A DNA stretch of 12,133 nt, from the NCBI GenBank assembly GCA_013202515.1, contig JABMRN010000322.1:1-12133 (forward strand), written 5' to 3'. Made by a program: the position numbers and the translations under genes. The notes below the pieces were generated by a model. That model made no database searches. It saw only the letters and a list, made by a program, of their open reading frames with translations, and had not been told where the DNA came from. The DNA comes from Candidatus Omnitrophota bacterium (GTDB lineage Bacteria > Omnitrophota > Gorgyraeia > JABMRN01). This document shows, piece by piece, positions 7,386 through 12,133 of the stretch (the first letter of the stretch is position 1; each line of letters opens with the position of its first letter).

Positions 7386-8255
7386 TTACGAAAATTGATT
7401 TCCGGTCTCTTTTAGATCTTCGATCTTTGCGATTCGATCATCTTTCAAAACTATATTTTCACCTTCTCTAACTTCTTTGTTTACAGCATCTTGCGAAATG
7501 TTCCCCAATAACTCTTTGGCTAAACTTTCGTATGCCTTGGCACCTATAGACCCCGCATCATACAATGCAATCGGTTTACCAAATCCCGGGGCCTCGGTAA
7601 GTTTTATGGATCGTGGAATCACGGTGTTGTAAACTTTATCTCCAAAGAATTTCTTTACCTCATCAATAACTTCTTTTGTAAGGTTAGTTCTAAAATCGGC
7701 CATGGAAAGAAGGACACCCTCTATTTTGAGTTTATTGTTGAGATTGTCCTTTATGAGGTTCACAGTATTCATCAACTGAGAAAGTCCCTCCAGCGCGTAA
7801 TACTCGCATTGTACGGGTATCAGAACAGAGGTCGCAGCCGTGAGTGCATTAATCGTAAGAAGCCCTAAAGATGGAGGGCAGTCAATAATAATAAAGTCGT
7901 ATGCTTCTTTTATGGTATCAATTTCTTTTTGAAGCCGGTATTCCCTGCTCATTGCATTGACAAGCTCAACCTCGGCACCTGTAAGATCAAGGTTTGAAGG
8001 AGCAATAGATAGGTTTGTAACCTGAGTATTGACGATGATTTCCTGTAAGCTCTTATGCTCGTGTAGTACGTTGTATATGCTGAAGGATACAGAGTGTTTA
8101 TCTATACCGATACCGCTGGTAGCATTTGATTGGGGGTCAAGATCAATGAGGAGGGTTTTCTTATTAGAAAGGGCTAGATATGTAGAAACGTTAATAGCGG
8201 TAGTGCTTTTACCGACGCCGCCTTTTTGATTACAAATTGCTATGGTCCTAGCCAA
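7386..8255 (-). CDS. parA: Chromosome-partitioning ATPase ParA (Soj/MinD family)
   Basis: ATPase that binds DNA non-specifically and moves ParB-parS complexes; in some bacteria it also acts on DnaA. The deviant Walker A is KGGVGKST (11-18, signature Lys11 and P-loop Lys16). The conserved DLDPQSNAT is at 38-46, the Walker B stretch IIIDCPPSLG at 122-131, and IPRSIKLTEAPGFGKPI at 213-229. The gene begins with TTG: an in-frame TAA two codons upstream and the P-loop 11 residues in leave no other choice. Length is 289 residues; the core ends near residue 252, leaving a polar tail of about 37 residues (253-289) longer than in typical Soj proteins. It lies 12 bp before parB and downstream of its own promoter and the parS-like palindrome. 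Confidence 0.97.
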   Translation of the reverse strand: MARTIAICNQKGGVGKSTTAINVSTYLALSNKKTLLIDLDPQSNATSGIGIDKHSVSFSIYNVLHEHKSLQEIIVNTQVTNLSIAPSNLDLTGAEVELVNAMSREYRLQKEIDTIKEAYDFIIIDCPPSLGLLTINALTAATSVLIPVQCEYYALEGLSQLMNTVNLIKDNLNNKLKIEGVLLSMADFRTNLTKEVIDEVKKFFGDKVYNTVIPRSIKLTEAPGFGKPIALYDAGSIGAKAYESLAKELLGNISQDAVNKEVREGENIVLKDDRIAKIEDLKETGNQFS

Positions 8256-8288
8256 GATTAACCTATTCAGTAAGTTCTAACCTTGCTT

Positions 8289-8308
8289 GAGTTTCCACGT
8301 GGAAACTC
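8289..8308. promoter_or_regulatory. parS-like perfect palindrome upstream of parA
   Basis: GAGTTTCCACGTGGAAACTC is a perfect 20-bp palindrome centred on CACGTG. The known parS consensus is TGTTNCACGTGAAACA; this site keeps the CACGTG core and GTTTC/GAAAC arms but with the arms moved outward by one base on each side. It lies about 6-25 bases after the predicted parA transcription start, in a position where ParB could repress its own operon as well as load for segregation. A half-site (TTTCCACG, 8358-8351, minus strand) lies just upstream of the -35 box. Confidence 0.75.
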
Positions 8309-8320
8309 TTATTTTTATTA

Positions 8321-8349
8321 AATATACACTACAATTCTATATAAGTCAA
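8321..8349 (-). promoter_or_regulatory. Promoter of parAB
   Basis: TTGACT (8349-8344), a 17-base spacer and TATATT (8326-8321) on the minus strand. Transcription should begin near 8314, giving a leader of about 60 nt that contains the parS-like palindrome. No terminator separates jag from this promoter, so read-through from the upstream operon is possible. Confidence 0.75.
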
Positions 8350-8359
8350 GCGTGGAAAG

Positions 8360-8566
8360 CTAGATGTTTCTTATATTTTTGGCTGTAGGTTTCAGCGTAG
8401 CTTTAATCTTGGCGAGCTCAGCGCCTTCCATTCCGAAAAGACCCTTGTGTGCTTCTCTCAGTATCATAATATCAACGGCTTCTTTCTTGGCCTGTAATTT
8501 CTTAAGTGCGATCTCTATCGCTTCCTTTACGGTTTTGGCCTCGATTTCAATGGTCTTCGGTTTCAT
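8360..8566 (-). CDS. Stand-alone Jag N-terminal domain protein
   Basis: A 68-residue protein matching only the N-terminal domain of Jag (KhpB/EloR/SpoIIIJ-associated protein). The visible pattern is TIEIEAKTVKEAIEIALKKL, then KKEAVDIMILREAHKGLFGMEG, then a basic strand (ELAKIKATLKP), the normal Jag_N fold and the KGLFG signature. The KH and R3H RNA-binding domains that normally follow (roughly 140 more residues) are absent. Only about 100 bp separate its stop from parA, and that space holds the parA promoter and parS-like site. The start overlaps the yidC stop as ATGA, indicating translational coupling. Full-length Jag is an RNA-binding regulator encoded next to yidC in many bacteria. Here either the protein is naturally reduced or the C-terminal part was lost by a deletion. 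Its own function is not clear. Confidence 0.85.
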   Translation of the reverse strand: MKPKTIEIEAKTVKEAIEIALKKLQAKKEAVDIMILREAHKGLFGMEGAELAKIKATLKPTAKNIRNI

Positions 8567-10158
8567 GACGCCTTCATGTGCTTCTTTATTAACAATTGTT
8601 CGCCCATCATAAGCGACGAGTTTGTGAGCCAGTAGAGTACCAGCCCCGACGGGAAATTATACAATATTATACCGAAAAATAAAGGCATGAATAGAGCCAT
8701 GAACTTCTGTTGTTTTGCCATCTCTGATTCGCCGGCAGGGCCGCCGTGTGCTGTCGAAACCCGCTGCTGGAATACCATTACTGCAACTGTAAGTAAGGGA
8801 AGCAGGTTAAAATTCTGTCCAATAAAAGGCAACGCTTGAGGAAAACTAAATAAGGCATCGGGTGCAGATAAATCCTTTATCCATAAAAAAGACGCATTCT
8901 TAAGTTCGATTGACCTAAGAAGCGTCTGATAAAAAGCAAAGAATATGGGAAGCTGAAGAAGCATGGGCAAACATCCGCCGAATGGATTTACGTTATACTG
9001 CCTATATAAGGCAACCATTTCCTGGTTTAACTTTTGGGGGTTGTCTTTATGCAGCTTTCTGAGCTTTTCCATATGTGGCTGTAATTCCTGCATGCTCTGC
9101 ATTGATCGGAAGCTTTTTCTTGTTAGCGGGAACATCAATAGATTGATCAAGAATGTTACCCCAATTATGGCAACGCCCCAATTGCGAACGACTGAATGTA
9201 TACCTCTTAGTATCGTCAAAAGAACTATGCTTATCGCTCCGAAGAAACCAAAGTTCACAACCTCATCTATGCCCAGCCCAAGAGCAGCTAGTCTTTTCTT
9301 AATCAGGGGGCCGATATAAAAAACATACTTGTCCTGAATAACAGACCTTGAGCCAATTGTTCGCGCCTTCATCCTGAGGCCGGTAGTAAGCTTGTCTCCA
9401 ACCTGTCGTATAAAAAGTTCATCGGCAGCCGGTGGGGGAACAAGTACCAGTGTAAAATATCTATTCTTTAAAGCAATCCAAGAGATGATGCCTCCTATAT
9501 CTAACTGGTCACCCTTTATTCTGGACTTGCGCATTATGGTTCCATTAACCTTGCCATTAAACTCAAGAAAATTTCGTCCTCTCATGGATGATGCTTGCTC
9601 TAACCCGGAGGGGCCTATAATGCTATAATCTGTAGCTACTGAGGCATCCGATAAGTTGTCAATAACTATTCGTAACTCTATGTAGTCAGTGGTGTTATGA
9701 AAAAGATATTCTTTTGTTATTTGTATTTTTCGAGGGGTTTGGTACGTGTAGGTTATGCGGCCTTGTCCCTCGGATAAGTTCCATTCACCGAATGCCATGT
9801 CTGGATCTAGCTCTTTTGAAATCATTGAAAAAATACTGACCGGAGGCTCGAGGTTCTTTATGATAGCTGTATCATATTCCTTTAACTCTATACTCTTAAG
9901 CGTTCCGCCTATGTTTGAAAATATCAGAAGGTATTTATCTGTTTCGGCAACGGTTTCGATTTCGTCCGAAGAGATGCGTTTTGTTTTTTGCGGCTCGGCA
10001 AAGGTAGCGGTTGTTTCGGATGTCTGGGAAATTGGTCTTGTGGCCTGATCTATTCGGACAGCAGCAACATTACGTACCGGAGGCTTCACAAACTTCTGAA
10101 AGCCCAATACTATAAGTACCGAGAGAACTACAGCTATAATTAGTCTTTTCTGATCCAT
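8563..10158 (-). CDS. yidC: Membrane protein insertase YidC (long, diderm form)
   Basis: Inner-membrane insertase that folds and inserts membrane proteins alone or with SecYEG. The 531-residue form has an N-terminal anchor (about 5-20, MDQKRLIIAVVLSVLIVLGF) and a periplasmic beta-rich P1 domain (about 60-290). The conserved five-helix insertase core is at about 300-525, with LTRKSFRSMQSMQELQP (345-361; Arg347 is a candidate groove Arg), NPFGGCLPMLLQLPIFFAFY (391-410) and NFPSGLVLYWLTNS (501-514). The P1 domain marks a diderm; Gram-positive YidC lacks it. The start MDQKR at 10158 is preferred over an in-frame ATG at 10173 because MDxKR is the family's usual opening and it lies 1 bp after the yidD stop. 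The end overlaps the Jag domain gene by ATGA. There is no clear Shine-Dalgarno, so translation is probably coupled to yidD. Confidence 0.97.
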   Translation of the reverse strand: MDQKRLIIAVVLSVLIVLGFQKFVKPPVRNVAAVRIDQATRPISQTSETTATFAEPQKTKRISSDEIETVAETDKYLLIFSNIGGTLKSIELKEYDTAIIKNLEPPVSIFSMISKELDPDMAFGEWNLSEGQGRITYTYQTPRKIQITKEYLFHNTTDYIELRIVIDNLSDASVATDYSIIGPSGLEQASSMRGRNFLEFNGKVNGTIMRKSRIKGDQLDIGGIISWIALKNRYFTLVLVPPPAADELFIRQVGDKLTTGLRMKARTIGSRSVIQDKYVFYIGPLIKKRLAALGLGIDEVVNFGFFGAISIVLLTILRGIHSVVRNWGVAIIGVTFLINLLMFPLTRKSFRSMQSMQELQPHMEKLRKLHKDNPQKLNQEMVALYRQYNVNPFGGCLPMLLQLPIFFAFYQTLLRSIELKNASFLWIKDLSAPDALFSFPQALPFIGQNFNLLPLLTVAVMVFQQRVSTAHGGPAGESEMAKQQKFMALFMPLFFGIILYNFPSGLVLYWLTNSSLMMGEQLLIKKHMKAS

Positions 10159-10159
10159 A

Positions 10160-10378
10160 TCACGCCGGGTCAAAGCCGCCCTTATGAAAAGGATGGCATT
10201 TTGAAATCCTCATAATTGCTTTTGTGATTCCCTTGAATATCCCATATTTATCAATTGATTCAATCGCATATTCCGAACATGAGGGATAAAACCTACACGA
10301 TTGTAACTTAAACGGTGACAATAGGTTACGGTAAATTTTTATCAAAAATATTAGTAAGTTCTTTATAAAAAGCTTCAT
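10160..10378 (-). CDS. yidD: Membrane protein insertion efficiency factor YidD
   Basis: Small inner-membrane-associated protein that aids YidC-dependent insertion. The 72-residue length is standard. The family signature CRFYPSCSEYAIESIDKYG (about 28-46) and the ending RISKCHPFHKGGFDP (57-71) are intact, including the conserved cysteines. An amphipathic N-terminal helix (about 2-22) would sit on the membrane. It overlaps the end of rnpA by 53 bases in another frame, as is common for this gene pair, and ends one base before yidC. Confidence 0.96.
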   Translation of the reverse strand: MKLFIKNLLIFLIKIYRNLLSPFKLQSCRFYPSCSEYAIESIDKYGIFKGITKAIMRISKCHPFHKGGFDPA

Positions 10379-10661
10379 TTGTTAATTTGTCTGTTCCCCT
10401 TTTAACAACAATTACAAAATCTCTCGCACTCGAAGGACGCTCTTTCTTCAAGCGCCAGAATTCCTTGATTCGTCGTTTAGTACGGTTACGACGGGTTGCA
10501 AGCGGAATAGACGCTTTCGCAACGCTAATGCCTAATCTAGATCCACCGACGGCACCAGCCGCATTGTATAAAACAAAGTGAGGGCTGAATACCTTTTTGC
10601 CCTCCTTGAACACGCGCCTGTAGCCTTTTGCCTCTTTTATATACAATAACCCCGACGCCAT
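10326..10661 (-). CDS. rnpA: Ribonuclease P protein component
   Basis: Protein cofactor of RNase P, which removes 5' leaders from pre-tRNAs in the cytosol by helping the RNA subunit bind its substrate. The 111-residue length is typical. The RNR motif RNRTKRRIKEFWR is at 58-70. The N-terminal KGYRRVFKEGKKV (12-24) and the strand DFVIVVKRG (81-89) match the family fold, and the net charge is strongly basic. It lies 15 bp after rpmH, the near-universal gene order, and is likely co-transcribed from the rpmH promoter. No strong Shine-Dalgarno precedes its ATG. Confidence 0.96.
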   Translation of the reverse strand: MASGLLYIKEAKGYRRVFKEGKKVFSPHFVLYNAAGAVGGSRLGISVAKASIPLATRRNRTKRRIKEFWRLKKERPSSARDFVIVVKRGTDKLTNEAFYKELTNIFDKNLP

Positions 10662-10676
10662 TGGCCCTAATAGAGA

Positions 10677-10814
10677 TTAAACCGCCAACCTCTTGCGCCC
10701 TTTCCTGCGGCGCCTCTTCAGAACGGCCCTTCCCCAACGCGTACGCATGCGTTTTCGGAAACCGTGCTTCCTCTTTCTCTTCAGGTTAGATTTCGTTCTT
10801 AGTGTTTTCTTCAT
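10677..10814 (-). CDS. rpmH: 50S ribosomal protein L34
   Basis: Structural protein of the large ribosomal subunit. The 45-residue product begins MKKTLRTKSNLKRKRKHGFR and continues KRMRTRWGRAVLKRRRRKGR, the typical extremely basic L34 sequence with the NLKRKRKHGF block. Start (ATG 10814-10812) and stop (TAA 10679-10677) are unambiguous. It heads the leftward operon rpmH-rnpA-yidD-yidC-jag. A strong promoter ends 10 bases before the ATG and there is no Shine-Dalgarno, so the message may be leaderless. Confidence 0.96.
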   Translation of the reverse strand: MKKTLRTKSNLKRKRKHGFRKRMRTRWGRAVLKRRRRKGRKRLAV

Positions 10815-10824
10815 AGTGCGTGTA

Positions 10825-10852
10825 ATTATAACATATAAACGTCGCTGGTCAA
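10825..10852 (-). promoter_or_regulatory. Promoter of rpmH operon, extended -10
   Basis: TTGACC (10852-10847), 16 bases, then TATAAT (10830-10825) preceded by TGT, an extended -10 element, on the minus strand. The predicted start near 10818-10816 is only 2-4 bases before the rpmH ATG. Confidence 0.8.
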
Positions 10853-10924
10853 GGATAATTTAAAAAAACATAATTATGCGCGTTGGACAAATTCCCGCGC
10901 TATGATTCGTCGGATAAATTTCTC

Positions 10925-10952
10925 TTGCATATAAAATTTCTTTTGGTATAAT
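10925..10952 (+). promoter_or_regulatory. Promoter of dnaA, extended -10
   Basis: TTGCAT (10925-10930), 16 bases, then TATAAT (10947-10952) with TGG directly before it, an extended -10 element. The start near 10959 gives a leader of about 180 nt that carries the DnaA-box array, so DnaA bound there could block its own transcription. Confidence 0.75.
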
Positions 10953-11069
10953 GTCTACACGTTCTGATGTCGTATTTTTCTAGTTAACGTGTGCTTTTTC
11001 ACAGTAACTAACCACCTTGCTGCGCTTGGCCTATGTTAAAGCACAAGTAATTCTATCATGCGTAAAGGG

Positions 11070-11135
11070 CCTGTGGATAACCTGTGAATAACCTGTAAAT
11101 TGAGCGTGAATAGCCTATTAACTTCTGTGGATAAC
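11070..11135 (+). repeat. DnaA-box array with 11-bp period
   Basis: Six consecutive 11-bp units abut: CCTGTGGATAA, CCTGTGAATAA, CCTGTAAATTG, AGCGTGAATAG, CCTATTAACTT, CTGTGGATAAC (the last one base out of phase). Perfect or near-perfect DnaA boxes (TGTGGATAA or TGTGAATAA, reverse complement of TTATNCACA) lie at 11072-11080, 11083-11091 and 11126-11134. The units between them are degenerate. All boxes point the same way and would lie on one face of the helix. Confidence 0.85.
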
Positions 11136-11140
11136 CGTAG

Positions 11141-12133
11141 ATGAACCTAAAAGCTGAAGAACTAAAACCTGTCTGGACAAAAACCTTGGTGTATATAAAA
11201 GACCGTGTAAGCGAACAGGTTTTTGCTGCGTGGTTCGAGCCCATAACCCCTATTTCCGCGGATGAAAACAACTTCAAGCTCGGGGTACCCAGCGATTTTT
11301 TTAAGGAGTGGGTAACGGAAAAATATTTTGACCTTATTAAATCGTGCCTCGCGCTTTCCGCCGGCGAAGAGATGCTGCCTATATTCACCACTATCGAAGA
11401 AAAGGAATCCGAAGAAAAGAAAATACAGGCAGGGCCCCAAAAGGCAAAACCCGGCATTCTAAGTTCAATATTTCCTAGATACACCAAAGACCATCAGGCG
11501 CGCCAGATCGGGCTAAATCCCAAATACACCTTCGAAGCCTTTGTCGTTGGGCCAAATAATAGATTTGCGCATGCGGCATCGCTTGCCATAAGCGAGTCTC
11601 CGGCCAAAACCTATAATCCCCTGTTTATATATGGTGGTGTGGGCCTTGGGAAAACCCATCTCATGCACTCCATAGGAAATTTTGTCTCTTCCAAATCGCC
11701 TAAGACAAAAATCCTTTATATATCAAGCGAGGAATTCACAAATCAGCTTATAAGTGCCATACAAACTCGGACTACTCCGGAATTCCGTAAAAAATATAGG
11801 CTTGTTGACGTACTAATGATAGATGATATTCACTTCATCGCGGGAAAAGAGGCTACCCAGGAAGAATTCTTCCATACATTTAATGCCCTTTATGACGCGC
11901 ATAAGCAAATCATAATGTCAAGCGACCGTTCCCCGAAAGAAATACCCACTCTTGAAGAAAGGCTGGTATCGAGATTCGGGTGGGGGCTTGTTACCGATGT
12001 ACAACCTCCTGATTTTGAAACAAGGGTTGCAATTTTAAAGAAAAAAAGCGAACGGGAAACAGTGCCCGTTCCAAATGATGTTTTATACTTCCTCGGGGAA
12101 AATATAAAAACAAACATACGGGAGCTTGAGGGG
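11141..12133 (+). CDS. dnaA: Chromosomal replication initiator DnaA, 3' end outside window
   Basis: AAA+ ATPase that binds DnaA boxes and opens the origin. The frame is open for 331 codons to the window edge, with no stop. Domain I (about 1-85) carries AAWFEPI and the hydrophobic surface for helicase loading; a short linker follows (about 85-125). The AAA+ domain shows YTFEAFVVGPNNRFAHAA (129-146), Walker A GGVGLGKT (165-172), Walker B LMIDDIHF (225-232), sensor 1 MSSDRSP (259-265) and the box with the Arg finger, LEERLVSRFGWGL (271-283). The lid and DNA-binding domain IV lie beyond the window. ATG 11141 directly follows an in-frame TAG, so no upstream start exists. There is no good Shine-Dalgarno. 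The gene lies next to its own box array and is probably autoregulated. Confidence 0.97.
   Translation, partial: MNLKAEELKPVWTKTLVYIKDRVSEQVFAAWFEPITPISADENNFKLGVPSDFFKEWVTEKYFDLIKSCLALSAGEEMLPIFTTIEEKESEEKKIQAGPQKAKPGILSSIFPRYTKDHQARQIGLNPKYTFEAFVVGPNNRFAHAASLAISESPAKTYNPLFIYGGVGLGKTHLMHSIGNFVSSKSPKTKILYISSEEFTNQLISAIQTRTTPEFRKKYRLVDVLMIDDIHFIAGKEATQEEFFHTFNALYDAHKQIIMSSDRSPKEIPTLEERLVSRFGWGLVTDVQPPDFETRVAILKKKSERETVPVPNDVLYFLGENIKTNIRELEG

Larger units (their letters stand above)
10815..11140. other. Probable chromosomal replication origin (rpmH-dnaA intergenic region)
   Basis: A 326-bp non-coding region between divergent rpmH and dnaA, the classic oriC location. It holds promoters for both flanking genes, an AT-rich stretch (about 10855-10960, including the palindrome CATAATTATG at 10869-10878) that could serve as an unwinding element, and a DnaA-box array at the dnaA side (11070-11135). 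A weak inverted box TTTTTCACA lies at 10995-11003. All well-supported genes left of it up to the pyr and par blocks, except the diguanylate cyclase, read away from it, and parAB with a parS-like site are nearby. Origin function is inferred from position and boxes; 10960-11069 shows nothing further. Confidence 0.8.

Noticed and set aside
10869..10878. CATAATTATG palindrome as a protein-binding site
   Set aside because: A 10-bp AT-rich palindrome is expected by chance in this AT-rich stretch; it is mentioned only as part of a possible unwinding region.
11056..11487. Minus-strand open frames across the origin and dnaA start
   Set aside because: They overlap the DnaA-box array and the well-supported DnaA frame and have no recognisable product.

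Overview
This 12.1 kb window looks like the replication-origin region of a diderm (two-membrane) bacterium with moderate to low GC. The evidence for two membranes is a long-form YidC with a periplasmic domain and an outer-membrane beta-barrel protein that has a signal peptide and a terminal Phe. The gene mix (long YidC, a PyrR-type pyr operon, an alginate-export-like barrel) would fit a lineage such as Omnitrophota. That placement is inferred from general resemblance, not from a search. Several genes have no recognisable Shine-Dalgarno sequence.

Left arm (1-2565, minus strand): a pyrimidine operon pyrR-pyrB-pyrC reading leftwards. It has a near-consensus promoter, a PyrR-binding hairpin, a 27-codon leader ORF and an intrinsic terminator placed inside that leader ORF. 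pyrC runs off the left edge and is broken by an apparent one-base deletion near 584.

Middle (2666-6385): a secreted beta-barrel protein on the minus strand and, divergent from it, a membrane CHASE2-GGDEF diguanylate cyclase on the plus strand. These could link c-di-GMP signalling to envelope or exopolysaccharide functions. Next comes a small secreted Arg-rich protein with a 13-residue tandem repeat.

Origin-proximal block (6540-10814, minus strand): rpmH-rnpA-yidD-yidC-jag(N-terminal domain only)-parA-parB, the classic bacterial origin cluster. A perfect 20-bp palindrome built on CACGTG sits just downstream of the parA promoter and is the best parS candidate. Ribosomal protein L34, the RNase P protein and membrane-protein insertion factors are packed with short gaps or overlaps.

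Origin (10815-11140) and right arm: the rpmH-dnaA intergenic region holds divergent promoters and an array of DnaA boxes repeated every 11 bp. dnaA (331 codons visible) reads rightwards off the window edge. Genes on both sides point away from this region, as expected for an origin where transcription and fork movement are co-directional.

The most interesting element is the pyr leader. The PyrR-binding hairpin overlaps the ribosome binding site of the leader ORF, and translation of that ORF would cover the terminator and end on the pyrR start codon. This suggests PyrR control through leader-peptide translation rather than the Bacillus antiterminator scheme.
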